Below are positions 36,441 through 52,900 of a stretch of DNA of 64,000 nt, piece after piece (the stretch's first letter is position 1; the number at the start of each line of letters is the position of its first letter). The translations under genes were made by a program, and so were the position numbers. The notes under the pieces are model-generated. The model saw nothing but the letters and a program-made list of their open reading frames with translations, was not told the origin of the DNA and did not search any database. The stretch lies in NCBI RefSeq assembly GCF_964340395.1, contig NC_135549.1:930501-994500 (forward strand). The letters are read 5' to 3'. This DNA is from Glandiceps talaboti (taxonomy: Eukaryota; Hemichordata; Enteropneusta; Spengelidae).

Positions 36441-36603
36441 ATCCCCATGTTGTATACCCATCAAGAGATGCACAAATTCTATATTGATTGTTACAATTTC
36501 ATTGTTACCCTGTTCTTTGGAAAATGAATATGTTGCATAGGAAATCAACGTTTATGGTCAAATAACCACCCAATTATTTGACATCTAATATGGTGTACAA
36601 CAT

Positions 36604-36957
36604 GTACATGGTACTGTTTGGTGCTAGGTTTACCAGGTACTGTTTGGTGCTAACTTCACCAGGTACTGATTGGTGCAAGGTTTACCAGGTACTGTTTGGT
36701 GCTAGGTTTACCAGGTACTGTTTGGTGCTAGGTTTACCAGGTACTGTTTTTTGCTAGGTTTACCAGGTACTGTTTGGTGCTAACTTCACCAGGTACTGTT
36801 TGGTGCTAACTTCACCAGGTACTGTTTTGTGCTAGGTTTACCAGGCACTGTTTGGTGCTTGGTTTACCAGGTACTGTTTGGTGCTAACTTCACCAAGTAC
36901 TGTTTGGTGCTAGGTTTACCAGGTACTGTTTGGTGCTAGGTTTACCAGGCACCTACT
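36604..36957 (+). repeat. 26-bp minisatellite, about 13 copies
   Basis: Unit is TACCAGGTACTGTTTGGTGC followed by TAGGTT or, in a second subtype, TAACTTCACC. The two subtypes are mixed along the array. Confidence 0.96.
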
Positions 36958-39900
36958 TGATGAATGGAGAATACCACCACACGGAAATTTGAGAAAAACA
37001 CCTATATGATGTCTCAATTACAAATGGATAACAGCACATTTAGAATACACCACAGAATTACATTAGAACCCATTCTCACAAACCAGAGCTGTTATTTCTT
37101 CCACTACACCTCGAAATAAACCAGTGGGATGGCTCATTAAGAACGGTGCCATAAAACAGGCCATGGTTTGCGACGATGATTAGAACCATGTATTACAAAT
37201 GCAGTCAGTCAGTCAGTCAGTCACTCACAGCAATGGCAATTTAGAGACCACTGTAGAAATGTATACTTGAAGTATCGAGATGTGGTTTTTGAAACTGCTA
37301 TTCAGTAGATGCCTTGATGGATGAGAGTCGATGGCATGTACATTGATACTTGTTAAGTTTGTTGTCATAGTAATGACACATTGAGTGTAAAACCAATACC
37401 CAATCAGCTCTAATACTCCAAACCTAATACTCTGCCATTGTTCTTTCACAAAACTATACGAGGCTTCTTTTGCAAGAAAAAATCAGAGCTCAATAAAAGA
37501 GTGAGATTTTTTTTTAAAGATAATTTTGTTTCTAAAAGGTGGTAATCTAAAACATATTTGATGATGATCAATAAACAGTAACAATGAAGGGTGGCCTGTT
37601 TATGAAAATTAAATTAATTTCTAAATAGTATTTGAACAAAAGTTGCATAATAATGCAATGGATAAAATGCTTTCATGGCTTGATAGCCACGTTTATGTTA
37701 GATTATTCTCTAGAATACAAAGCTAAACTGTTAAAGACAGTAAATGTATTTTTATAGGGAATATTGAGTTTTAAGGGAGAATGCACCTCGGAGATCAATT
37801 TCCATGGAAACCAACATTCTTAATGTGGCCATATGGATGAGGATTGTATATTTATTGTGGATTTTTAAATCATAAAACAATTTTATAATGGCTTCCTACT
37901 TGAAAAATCACTGTGGAACAACATAGACCAAATCTGTGTTTGTAACTCAATACATTGCAACAGCTACAAACTGTGTAAAAAGTTTGTTATTGTTCGTACA
38001 ATAACAAACATTGTGCACCTTAACTTTTGCCATTTTTTGCTATTCCAAAAAGTGGTTGTTGATTTGTGAGATTGCGGGTGAAACTCATAACCCTTTCTGT
38101 ATCAAAACAGATATTTGTAAAGTTTTTGGGGCATCTTTGTTTTATTTTTTTCAAAATAATTTTCTTTTAAAGAAAAATTAAGAATGTTAGTTTCGACTAG
38201 GAATGCACAATGTTATACTTTCTATAGACTAATAATTATTATGATTATATCTACTTATGACGTCGACTGATAAATAGTTGATGGGAAAACACTGTCTGCA
38301 TTCTACTCAGATACAATGTACATATTTTAGAACTTCAGATACTAACACAGTAAGCACTTGACCACAATATTTAATTTTTCAAAGTGGAATTTTATAGTCC
38401 ACATCACGTTTATACACTAATGTATCTTGGATACGACCAAATGGCATATTTATTGTCTACCTTTTTGAGAATATTCAGAAAAGTTTAATTTGCGATACAC
38501 GTATCTCTAAATCCCATTTTACGTTTTATAGTGATTGGGTCGACAGGTGTAGTAAATTCAGGCCAGTGTTTAGGGAATTATTTTATCAAAATATGCCTAC
38601 TGGAATGAGAGATTACCGAATATGTAGGCGCTTTCCAAATCGAGATTTGTTTAGCATTTAGATAGATTTACCGATGGATGGGGGATAGAGGTAGAATCCA
38701 TTTCATAAGACGAACATACATACATTGCATCGGATCCATTACTTTTGTGTGCAATGAACACAGCTTTATGAGTCGTGAAATCTGTTTATCTTTGCCGATC
38801 ATAGTGTGATTTCGATTGTCCTATCACCAGTTAGGACACGTTGAAAGCTTGCAATAGTAGATGTTATTGCAATCGATAGCCACATTCATATTCTCTTCGA
38901 GTGACCTTTTCGCACCTTTCGTGTATGTGTCTATCTCTATTCCAGACGCGACTTGATAATTTGAACACGGTAGAAAGTGATATGTAAAATGAACACACGC
39001 GTCTACAGTCGGCCTTGCTAAACCCATATTCATCTGTGGACCCTGTACAGCACCATCAAAATCGTTTACTATGCTATTTGTGTGGGGATAGCCTCATCTG
39101 CAATATTCAGATACACCGAGTGCAATGCAATTTTTTACGGTCCAGATCTTTTTAATCCGATTCTGGAATAATTTCTGCGTTCAGTCATCAGAAGCCAATC
39201 ATGACCACATGCCAGATGCAAGTAATCAGCACAGTACAGCTATGTTGATGAGATGATCACTAAGAGAAGACGTCGACGTTAACTTAAATTGAAAAGCAGA
39301 CTTTATTACGGCAGGGTTTTGCAGACATTTAATTAAGGTGTAATGGTTTTATGCGTGTAAGTATTATTCTCATCGCTGTTGTCATTATACATTGATAACA
39401 CCCTGGTTTGATCACATGCTGTTGATAGTTCAAGTGATAGATGGTCGGATTAACGGATTATCCCTTGCCACAGCCTGATTAGTTCTTGGCTAGTATTCAG
39501 AGCCTTGCGTCAGCTCAAGACTGATAAAACGACCAATTTCCTGTTTCAGAGTAACTGAATCCAATGCTGTCGACTACCAGTATAGTCGGGTATTAAAAAA
39601 GAGCGTTTAAAACAGGTGTAAACCAGCTTTTCAAAACGTACAACACCTAACTCTGTAATTGGTTAATGAAATCGAACATCTGCTAGATGACCAATTAATG
39701 AATCGACGTGCTGTGCATCTAATGGACTTCTACGTCATCCAAATTCACCCCGGAACACAAACCGTTGAATGCAGTCTGGCTGTACGGACGAAGTCTGCAC
39801 GTCTGTAAAAACTGCCGATCTGTCGGTCGCGTGGGCGGAAATCGTGACGTAAGAATACATGTACTGGTGGGTAAATAATTTGCCTTTTTATTTGAAATTG

Positions 39901-40789
39901 AAAGTAATTCATAATAGCGGTTTGGTATATGTATTAAGTTTTCAATTATTCCGTGTATTTCGTTTATTTGTTCGCTGATCTTCTCCGCTAGCCTATCTAT
40001 TGGACTGTGTTTGTTTTTTGGGGGTTTTTTTGTGTGTTTTAAAATACTTGATGATGTTCAATTACTTGCCGAAAACGTACAAAATAATAGTTGGGTTTCA
40101 GTTGCTTGGGAATCTTTGAGTTCACTTACATTGGGAGACCTTTGCTCTTGTTGTTGTCGTGGATATTACGAAGAATGAAGAATGGTTTGCAACTTCATTA
40201 AATGGTGAAATAGACCAGCCATTGCGCATGCTGATTGTCATATTTGAAAGGTCAAAGGTTGGTCTCGCTGTATCGCCCAGGAAATTGTATTTTCTGTGAT
40301 GGGTTGCATACAGATTTTCACTATTTTTTCACCATTCAAACTAAAGCAACATTATCTGTCTTTAGCGCGTTTTTTACGTTCGAAATATTGATGTGGAAAG
40401 TTTATTTACACAGTGAAGAATTGTGTATTTTATCACTTTAGGCCTATATATTCAAATATAAATTATTTTAAGACTCGATCCACAAACGAGTCAAGCCAAC
40501 GAGAGTTATTTGAACATTCATATGAACGTTAATATCTCATTGTTTGGTCAGCAAATTCACAAAAACTATCGATGTATTTAGTGTAGCATCGCCAGATGAA
40601 TATATCAATCGTTATGAAAACTGTAGTCATGTACGTTAACAATGTACCCATTTTATAAAAGATCGATCGCAAGTATTGTCCTACTAATCGACTGTGTACT
40701 GAGAACTCATGTATTGTAATTAATATATGAGAGACGTGCACACATGAGTTAGATTATCCCATGTATTGATGAAGTCGCCACAAGTATCA
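36958..40789. other. Single-copy-looking DNA; CpG content rises from about 38.2 kb
   Basis: No exon or RNA gene can be supported. Up to about 38.1 kb the DNA is CpG-poor like the PDCL region; beyond it, CG dinucleotides become frequent (for example 38250-38290, 39240-39300, 39700-39860). The stretch 39700-39860 is locally GC-rich and contains GTGACGTAAG. It could be a promoter or distal control region, but no coding exon is attached. Confidence 0.4.
37204..37224 (+). repeat. (CAGT)n microsatellite
   Basis: About five CAGT repeats. Confidence 0.85.
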
Positions 40790-40795
40790 AGCTCA

Positions 40796-41262
40796 GTGAT
40801 ATCCTCACCCTGTCCATGTGGTGATATCCTCACTCTGTCCATGTGGTGATATCCTCACCCTGTCCATGTGGTGATATCCTCACCCTGTCCATGTGGTGAT
40901 ATCCTCACCCTGTCCATGTGGTGATATCCTCACCCTGTCCATGTGGTGATATCCTCACCCTGTCCATGTGGTGATATCCTCACCCTGTCCATGTGGTGAT
41001 ATCCTCACCCTGTCCATGTGGTGATATCCTCACTCTGTCCATGTGGTGATATCCTCACCCTGTCCATGTGGTGATATCCTCACCCTGTCCATGTGGTGAT
41101 ATCCTCACCCTGTCCATGTGGTGATATCCTCACCCTGTCCATGTGGTGATATCCTCACCCTGTCCATGTGGTGATATCCTCACTCTGTCCATGTGGTGAT
41201 ATCCTCACCCTGTCCATGTGGTGATATCCTCACCCTGTCCATGTGGTGATATCCTCACCCTG
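40796..41262 (+). repeat. 25-bp minisatellite, about 19 nearly identical copies
   Basis: Unit is GATATCCTCACCCTGTCCAT followed by GTGGT. Copies are identical except for CACTCTG in place of CACCCTG in the copies at about 40831, 41031 and 41181. The extreme uniformity indicates very recent expansion. It sits in the CpG-richer territory. Confidence 0.98.
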
Positions 41263-41865
41263 TGAAAACTATATAAAGTGGTCAATTCACGAAATAATGT
41301 TTTAGAAAGGTCATATTCTATATATTATTCAATATGGCCGTTTTTTCCTTGGGTCGGATCACAACTTAATTTCTTCATATTATAAACCACAGACAAGGAA
41401 AACTTAAAGCTATATATTTCAGTTTACTGTGATCACATACTCTTTGTGCAAGAAATAGCTTGGGGCGATTCAAGTGAAAACCAATTTATATTTCACACAC
41501 CTTACAAGCATATCAAATTGACGAGTTGACAAACAAATGGAAGTGTTTTCCATGCGATGTATTTCTATTGAAACGATCTCGTGAATAATATCCCCACATG
41601 GATATCTAGTGTCAAAAGGTTATGTAAGTATTACATACTACTATCGATTCGTGGTCACAATCTTGCAAAGTGTAATTTTCAAATCACGCAATTAATTCTT
41701 GATGAGAGGTTTTCGACGTGTTCAAATAAAGTTTATTATTGTCTTATGGTACATGGTACATTGCTAGATTTTCTTATTATACATTGCTAGATTGGTTATG
41801 ATTGAATTTGATACATTCGTATCCAAACGTGCATTTTGTCTGCCTAATAGGTTTCATTTCTTTAA
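41263..41865. other. No recognisable gene
   Basis: AT-rich DNA between two tandem arrays. No exon, RNA gene or repeat can be supported. Confidence 0.45.
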
Positions 41866-42066
41866 CAACAAGTGGATATCCATGTATTTGCTCTACTCCA
41901 TATCAAACAAATGAGATACCCTGTACAGTCCATATCAAACAAATGGGATATCCAGATATTCTGTACAGTCCATATCAAGCAAATGAGATATCCTTGTATT
42001 TGGTATATTCCATCTCAATCAAATGGAATACCCTTGTGTTCAGCATATTTCGTGTCAAACAAACTA
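41866..42066 (+). repeat. Tandem repeat of about 40 bp, about 5 diverged copies
   Basis: Units contain CCATATCAAACAAATGAGAT, ATCC(T/A)TGTATTTG and a TCTACTCCAT-like end. A further diverged unit is found at 42387-42430. The small open frames repeating IKQMRYP are translations of it. Confidence 0.85.
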
Positions 42067-42164
42067 TAAATGTTGTTCCTACACAACAATTTTCGAATAG
42101 AAAATTCTGAGCTATCAGACATGATGTATCCCTTAATTGGACAATAAAATTAATTATAGGAAAC

Positions 42165-42345
42165 TATATGAAATTTGACGTTGCATACTTTTATAAGATG
42201 TAGCCTAATTACCAAAAAATAATTAATTAAGCAAATTACTTACTATGGCAACTGGCTTTATAGGAAATGTGTGCTTTATTATGGTTGATGTATATTAAGA
42301 TATATCCTAAATACTGAAAAACATCAATTATGCAAATGACAAATA
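42165..42345 (+). repeat. Diverged fragment of interspersed repeat family B
   Basis: Two partial copies of the AGATGTAGCCTAATTACC..AATTAATTAAGCAAATT phrase, matching family B at 7660-7700 and 8000-8050. A (CCCTT)n patch follows at 42354-42378. Confidence 0.6.
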
Positions 42346-44983
42346 TGACATAATCTTCCCTTCCCTTCCCTTCCCTTAAAAAGGGGTGTCCACGTATTTG
42401 CTTTATTCCGTCAGATGCCCTTGTATTCGGTCCTGTCATGCTTATTGTGTATCAAAGAAAGTTGAGATTAGTTAAATACTTAATACATGATGAACTGTTG
42501 GTTTTGGCTTCAATTATTAATCTAACTTTATCTTGAACGTGACGTGGGCAATCAGTCCCAATCTACTATATTATACATTACTAACGTAACAATAGCTTGT
42601 CTATACACCGCTGTGCCCTGTTCGACATTTATCCGCGTCAGATTATGTCGCTGAGCGATTTGGTTTAACTCCCACAAGCGTCTATATTTAGACCTTCATT
42701 ACTTTAATTCCAGCTACAGTCTTTGTGTCTTGTTACGAAAACATATAAAATCATCCTGTAAAACGTACAGATCATGTGTCTTGCATCCGAATACAACAAC
42801 ATCCTAAAACTCGATAGGATAATACAAGGGTACACATTAATTAGCGAAATACCCGCATACAATGTATTTGTGTATACGTGACAGTATATTTCTTGCAAAA
42901 GATGTCCTTCAACATACATTCATGCTTTCCCGTAGCTTACCTGTAGATTTGAAGTACTAACGCATTACACTATAATTTCGGCTATCCTAACTGTCCTTCT
43001 AGTCTACAGGTAGGCTAATTTTCCCGTACCAAATTTCGTTTCTTGTATAAGTTTATCAACAAAGTTAACTTTTAGTTTCATCGGTGCAATCATTTGTCAT
43101 GTTTCTTTGTCACTGAAGACATATTAAAGAATTAATGTCTTTGAATCGTTTCATACCACACAAGTTCATTTCATTGAGCGTCTTTGATGATAAAAGAGAA
43201 ATAGGACTGAAACGTGATCTGATAGGTAATGACGTAATCTGGTTGTCACGATATTACTTTAATACAGTTAGTCATCTTCAAAACTTGATGTTGAGTCTTT
43301 CATACAAGATAAATGTAGATCCTGAGCCCGAGGCATCCTCAATTGTGAAAAATACCGGATAAAAAGAGCGGGAAGGTTGTAATTATTTTGTCATGCACAT
43401 TTGTTGCCATGCATAACCGTGAACCTTTTCTGCAATTTAGAAGAGTCCCTGGCGCCTATCAAATATGTGTAAAACCAGTTCCTTTATATTAGTCTTGAAG
43501 GTTTATTCTGCATAATTTGTTCTAAGTAATAAAGCAATCAGATTGGGTGCTGGATACGGCAAGAAATTTGCAAGCTTGTCGCCGTCGACAAAATGGCAAA
43601 TTCTGCAAATCGACTACGTGAATGTTATTTAGTATTTTAGTCCATGGTACAACAAAGAAATAACGTTGATAGTGATCTAAATACTAAACTTTCAAACATT
43701 ATGCTTTATTCCTTACATGTAACATAAAGACATTGTTCAAAATGCAATACCATTTATATATCAGAAATATCTCTTCTTTAAATTACACTGAATATGATAG
43801 TATATGTAGTCATGGTCACGTCCGTATACAATGTCAAGTGTTTAATTATGAAGATATAGTTACGCACTCACAGTCTAGTCTGTACCGTATACAATGCGCA
43901 TTGTTTAGAAAGGTATACTCAGTTACAGTCTGGTAGTTTATAGATCTTTATATAAAGAGGGTGAAATTTATCTCCTGTTTTCTTGCATGTCAATGCATAC
44001 ATGTTTTAGTTTGTCACAGTCGATGTCCTTTAATTAATCAATGGGGTTCATGACCTGTAAACGGTGATAGCGATACAATTTCAGGCTATTATGGTATTTT
44101 CACCAGCTTCTTCCTTGATGCATTAATTATGACAGCTAAAACGTGTAGGACTGAAGTTTCGGACAATTGAGTTTAAGAGATGCTAAAACAACCATAGGTA
44201 GACATTGATAAATTTGTCATCTGCGCAGTGTGAGAAAACTTTAATTGTAAGACGACGAAGTTTAACGTTTTAAAGCATCTACTGGCACATTTACACCGCC
44301 TCTCACGGTGACACGGTCGTCGTCTGTAGAGACTGACGTAGTAGTGATATAACGAGTTTCTATATGTGTGTGTGTGTATTCACTACGAATAACTGAAGTC
44401 ACGGACTTCTACTTGGTAAGTAATGACGACGGTGTGCCCACAATTCTGACAGTTCATGGACAGTTTGTAGTTTCCGAAGCCTTGTACCATCTAGTGCATA
44501 TCATTATCTCTACATGTTGTCTGTTCATGAAGAATCCGTCCAGTAGTCGCGACAACACATACGTGTCGTGTAATAATCCTCGAAATCTCGTCCCTGCAAT
44601 ATAGAGTGACTTCGCTGTAAAAAGTCGATTTGATGGATCGCGGTGATTTTGTTGTTTCATCCTGTTTGAACGTTACAAAATGAAATCATAACACAAGCCG
44701 TGCATTTCAACTTCTTCGCCGCAGTCATTGTGAGTGTCCTCATCAATATTATCGTGCGTAGCTTACCACTAAACAGCCTTGTATATGAATGACCTGTGGT
44801 GAATTCAACATGTAAAGGTAGGGAATCTCGATTCTTGCATATTAGAAATCAAGAAAATATGTGAAGGCCATGTTTTTTAAAATTTATCACAGTATTGTTA
44901 TATCTTCTCATAATCAATGTTATAATTTCATTTTCTTCACCACAAATACACGAACACTGTAATGTATATCTATTCCGATGCGT

Positions 44984-44997
44984 GTTTCTATGGCAAC
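44984..44997 (+). promoter_or_regulatory. RFX X-box-like site
   Basis: GTTTCTATGGCAAC matches the X-box palindrome at all but about one position. It lies just downstream of the GC-richer patch at 44280-44820, so it might mark a control region; no gene is attached. Confidence 0.3.
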
Positions 44998-46116
44998 CAC
45001 AAGCTACCTGTTTTGTTTAGGGCATCTTTACCCTGTCTTTACCAGTGTTCCATTCTCAGGATGTCGCATCCCTGTTTGTCGGAAAGGTCATGTGAAATGA
45101 ATAAAGGTACAACACAATAAAATGGTAGTTCAGGTGTATTCCTTAGGGTAACGAATCCAGTCGTTCTTATGTACAACGTGGGCGTGTTATTCGAATCCAC
45201 AAATTGTTGATGTAGGAGAGTGTGTTTTTAGCTGTGGCCATCGTTGGAATATTAGGTTGTGTCTCTTTTACCAAGGTTCCTTAACTGCACACGCTCTAAA
45301 AATACAACAGAATAAACCGACCACGATCAAATATCATCGTTATCAACGTCAACAGAGGCAGATGTGAACTCATAGACTGAAAAATCCCATGTAAAGCCCA
45401 ATGGCAATCGAGGATTAATTTGACGAACTTATCCACGCATTGTTATTTTTGACAACCCATTTACATGATATGTTCCCCAAAGGTTGATGATACGGTCCTG
45501 ATTACTTGACGGATGAAATGAACGGTGTGGGGTTTTTTCGTAACAGTACATTCACATATAACGGACGAAAGGATAAAATATTGAGAACATTCGGTATTTG
45601 ACGCAATGGAACCGGATTACCATTACTGATGGAGGATTCGTTGTGTAATACCTGCATTCATTGTGTACTCAGTTCATTTACAATGTATATGATGTAGATA
45701 GCAGGATAAAGACAGCATAGCCTCGCACTCAGTCCAAATCAACTTGATACGTTTTAAAGATATAACCTAGGCTTGAAAGAACGAATGTCATTATAAAACA
45801 CCTCGGAGGGTTTGCCAGCACTTTGTTGCACACGTAAAGATACGTTATCTTTTCGTATCACGAGCTCTATATAAACTATACATATTAGATTGGGTGAAGT
45901 GAGGGCTACACTCAATTATCGCCACTCCTTTCAGAGGTAAATAGTAGAAATATCATATGTCAAACACGATTCGTCTGTTGATAATTGTCTCTCCGTAGTA
46001 GAAATGGGTCATTTTACAGGCTTACATTTTACGAGGGAATCATACAGACCAGGTCTATGTGCCATTATATAGTGTTTTGTTTTGATATTATTTTAAATTC
46101 AAGTAAATGCTCGCGA

Positions 46117-46195
46117 TGATCCATGCACACACTATAGCAGTATGAACACCACTTGCTCCATGCACACACTATAGCAGTATGAACACCACTTGCTC
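46117..46195 (+). repeat. Tandem duplication, two copies of 39 bp
   Basis: The phrase CATGCACACACTATAGCAGT-ATGAACACCACTTGCTC occurs twice back to back, nearly identical. Confidence 0.93.
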
Positions 46196-47158
46196 TAAGC
46201 TTACATGTCGATAGGCCAGGTTCACAAAACTTAACATTTTGTACTTTTAATTTCACGCATGACTAAAATCACGATTTCAGATTATAAATTTGTACCGTAA
46301 AGTTACAGTGTATTGACAACATTGTCAAAGAATAAATGGATAATTTAAGCGATGTCTTCAAAATGATTGACCTGTTTCCGTGTAAATCAAATGTCAGTAT
46401 TTCACCAATTAGACACACCGTCAATTCTAATAAAACACTATGATCTATGAAATCAAGTTGTAATTAATCTAATCGAATTGGGTCATACTATGTTTATTAC
46501 ATCGTGATATCATCTACATCCTATAGGCCTTTATCATTCGTCTCTTCAGAATATTAACGCATATTTCTCGTAAATGAAGGCGTGTATTATGACTTCGTAA
46601 ATTTGTTATGTGTTTAGAGTACGCTCGTTAGTACACCAAATTTGTTTGGTGTCTTTGATGTAAATTCAACATTCGAACAACTATGGTGTTGTTCAATTAA
46701 TAAGAGCAGTAGATACAAGCCAGATAGCAATGCTTGATCACGTGATTGCTGGAGTGCGTACTTAGCTAATAAAACTGTCGATGTGTGATAGGGAAGTCTT
46801 TCTGTCCACATTAGCTCCTGTACACAGCTAGACAGTATGACCTAGTACTGATCTCGTTGTGCGATACTCCAGGCAAAATCGTCAGTCTCGACGTTCCTTT
46901 AATTACGAAACGATGTGTTTGGTGTTCGTATGAATGTTGCATAGTGTCACGTTAAATGGACAAGTCAAAGCCAGGCTTTCATCTCGCTATATATATGAAA
47001 AAATAATTCAACTTTCAACATGAAATTGTGACGAATTTACGTCTGATGTAGATGAACACAATAGCGTGAGTACCTAACCGTCATTTTCTGATATTTAGAA
47101 ATATATCTTCTACGCTGTGATATATTACCTACCTAACTATTAACGCTTTCCTCCTCTC

Positions 47159-49460
<2,302 letters not shown>

Positions 49461-49466
49461 ACTATC

Positions 49467-49522
49467 ATTATCGAGATTGTGTATACATATGTATGTATGT
49501 ATGTTGACACAATCTCGATAAT
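49467..49522. repeat. Hairpin with 16-bp perfect stem
   Basis: Arms 49467-49482 and 49507-49522 (ATTATCGAGATTGTGT and its reverse complement) enclose a 24-nt GTAT-repeat loop. Pairing continues beyond after a 3-nt bulge. It adjoins the long CA/CATA microsatellite. Confidence 0.88.
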
Positions 49523-49566
49523 AGTAAACATGTAAACAGAGAACATAGATACATACATAGATACAT

Positions 49567-49603
<37 letters not shown>

Positions 49604-49772
49604 TACATACATACATACATACATACATACATACACACATACACACATACATACATACATACATACATACATACATACATACATACATACATACATACAT
49701 ACATACATACACACACAGAGACATGCATACATACATACATACATACATACATACATACATACATACATACAT

Positions 49773-49809
<37 letters not shown>

Positions 49810-49933
49810 TACATACATACATACATACATACATACATACATACATACATACATACATACACACATACACACATACACACATACATACATACATACATAC
49901 ATACATACATACATACATACATACATACATACA

Positions 49934-49962
<29 letters not shown>
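49567..49962 (+). repeat. (CACA)n(CATA)n microsatellite, about 400 bp
   Basis: Tracts of CA dinucleotides alternate with long CATA tetranucleotide blocks. Open frames of up to 239 codons on both strands (Met-Tyr-Val-Cys and His-Thr-Tyr-Ile repeats) are microsatellite translations, not genes. Confidence 0.99.
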
Positions 49963-49965
<3 letters not shown>

Positions 49966-52900
49966 GCAGACAGATACTTGCTTATGGACAGTGTTTTGAG
50001 ATCTTTAATTTACCTTCGTGTCACTAGCTATTTGACATTTCGCGTTGTAGTTATACTAAATGTATTAGCGTGAGAATGTTCAATCTTTAATATTATCACC
50101 AAACGTAAATAGTTGCACAATCTCCGTGAAATTTACCAATTTCACTTCAAATATTAGTTGACATCATAATCTTAAATTCAAATACATATTCAAACATTAA
50201 TTGATTTATAGTGTATGAACTGATGGATAAACTGTCAAATGTCATGGTGCCATGGTTGAATTCATATTATAATGTTTGCTACGGTAGCTTGTTGGAATTG
50301 AGAACGCCATTCAATTCAAATTACACACACGGAATACCCTTACTGCATACTAATGTTTTTATTGAACATGTTGGTGAACTCTTCCTAGTATCTCAACATA
50401 CATGCTGTGTTTTCTAGTGTGTCGAGGAGAAGTAATTGTATCAAATTAATGTAAATCTCCAAGATTGGTCTCAAATCTTTTAAAACCCTTTCTTTGCCCT
50501 ACCCGGAAGCAGACATGCGTGTATTATTTTTCAGGAATATTCAGACATTTTCACAGAAAATGTTATCGGAAGCAATTACGATGAAAAGGCCAAAAATGGC
50601 GTCTATTGAAATTTACTATAGGTCATTAACCGCGTTCTTCCCAAGTGCAACTGAAATATTGGCTTTCCTACGGCAATGCAAATATAAGTCCGTCGACACT
50701 AATTAGAACACGAATTCTCATACGGCCAGTTTAATTTCACCATGTAAACTCCGAAACGTGCCATATTGGCATTGGACTGTGCTGCTATTATCTGCTTCAT
50801 TAACAATTAGTACGCTATTTTCACCTTAAGTGATTGAAGCTTTGGTGATTTTTTGTAAAACCGCCAGTTTCCTGCTAGGTGTACCCTAAACGGTATAAAG
50901 ATGTTGACGTTGGATTGTGAGGAAGCATTTATTATAGTAAACACTATAACAATGTTCTAACGAAGCAAGGTAAAGGATCACGTCAAAATGATACATTTCT
51001 GATAATTGGACTCATTTTCCCCAATTCCTAAGCCCACTTGTCAATCAGTCTAACTGGATAATGACTGTAATACAGTTATCATTTTGTATAATAGTCTTTA
51101 GACGTCCAGAGTATAAATACGTACTTTCTTTCCTGTTTAACATCTTTAGCAACGAAGAAAACCCTTGCTAATCACCGCGCATTGTCTTCTTTATGTCCTT
51201 ATAATGCGGAATCATGACACTGTCTTGTGTCTTCATTAGTTCTATTTTATTGATGTAGTCTGTACGAGTAGAACTCACTACAATGACTACACAGGACGTA
51301 CTTATATCAACGACAGATTACCCGAGAGCTCCAGCTGTTCATATAAATATATTTTTTGGATAAAATATCCACGTCTATATATATATATGAATGGAATAAT
51401 TTCTTTTCCCGAAAAGTTATGGAATTAATTTTAGTTTAGTAGATTGCCAATCATCAGATTAGACAGACTGCTGTCGATACTAATATATACGGTTAACTTA
51501 GTTTACTTGTAATTAAGGAAATATACATTTATATTAACTCTTTTATTCCTAGACTAGGGGGTCATCTGTGCCCCCAAATAAACCTGTTCAGATTTAGAAT
51601 TTTATTCCATATAACTCCAATTATTTCCAGATCTCGACTACATGGTCTGATTTTTCTTAAATTTGACAACGACTTCGAACATTTGATGGTATATCCTTTT
51701 TCAGTGCAGAGAACGCAAGGTTGTGTTGATATTGTATTTTTTCAAACAAGGCAACGTATGGTCTTGGCTCGTTTAAGCCGATCGAAATTTGTGTACAACT
51801 AGTCCATCAAAGTAAGTTAATCCAAATCGATCTGAATAAAGGCTTTGAAATAGGACGGACAGGTGACAGCTTGACGTGATCCCAATTATTTACATTCCAA
51901 TGAATCCCATTCTGATTCAAATAATCTAACCCGACTTTGTGATTTACGTACACGGATTTGAGAGTTGCTATGTTTCCTTTCCCTCAGAATTCCATCGGGA
52001 AACAGGATGTACGATGGAACGGGAGAAGCTCAAGAGAAAATTATACTGTTACCGCCTCCAAGCCCCAAGACACACGTTTTACAGTAAAGTAATGCAAAAG
52101 TCGACCCATAATGTTGCAATCGATTCATTTTACTACGTGTTTCTATAATTATATGAATATAGATAAAGACATAATAAAGATGTAGAACTTAGTTTATTTT
52201 CTAATTATGTCAAGTTGTCTCAAAGTGTCGTCGTCATACCCCCCCCCCCCGGGACTTGTATTATGTCGTAGTCCGCGTCTTTTTGCTGAAAAACAACAAC
52301 ACAAGAGTTTATTCCCTAATTGTTTGTATTAGCAGGTAAACTAATGTATACAATATGTATCAATATATTATGTTTCTGTCAAATAAAAGACTAATACCTT
52401 ATAAGATATCTCTGTAGTACATAGCCCCCAATTTGACCTTATGTTCTTTGAGTTATAACGACAAGCTGCTCTTTCCTGTCTTAGACCAAATTATAATCAT
52501 ATATAGCGCTATTTTCTTCGCAATTTGTGAAGAAATTGCAAGTGATATTTGGATAAACTAAATAGCAGAGCCGACAAAATCGTGCTTTGAATAATAACAG
52601 CTGAATGGATAAGTTTAATGTTTTTAAAATACCGTTCTCGGTTTGGACTACTCAGCTATTAGTTGAGTCAACTTAAAATTCTTCGGAATAGACAACGTAC
52701 TTAATCATAAGTATATGCGATAACTTCCGATATTCGATCGAATACATGGCCAGTCAATGCTATTATGCAAACAAAGTGTATTGAACTTGCGAAGCTGAAG
52801 ATTGAGTGTACAGGACAACGACATTGAACAAATACTTGGATCCAAGATACTGCCACATGCATGGCTCCACCTTCCTTATACAAGCTAAAGCGTTAGGGAA

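Larger units (their letters stand above)
42440..47158. other. CpG-richer single-copy-looking DNA, no gene supported
   Basis: Short open frames exist (for example 43135-43362, 44368-44604) but none shows a recognisable domain, paired splice sites or a consistent frame. A GC-richer patch at 44280-44820 ends in a donor-like AAAG-GTAGGGA and could be a 5' untranslated exon or promoter. A 39-bp tandem duplication lies at 46117-46195 (CATGCACACACTATAGCAGT). Confidence 0.4.

Noticed and set aside
50494-50706. 70-codon open frame (MPYPEADMRVLFFRN...)
   Set aside because: Composition is plausible, but there is no recognisable domain, splice context or poly(A) signal; likely chance.
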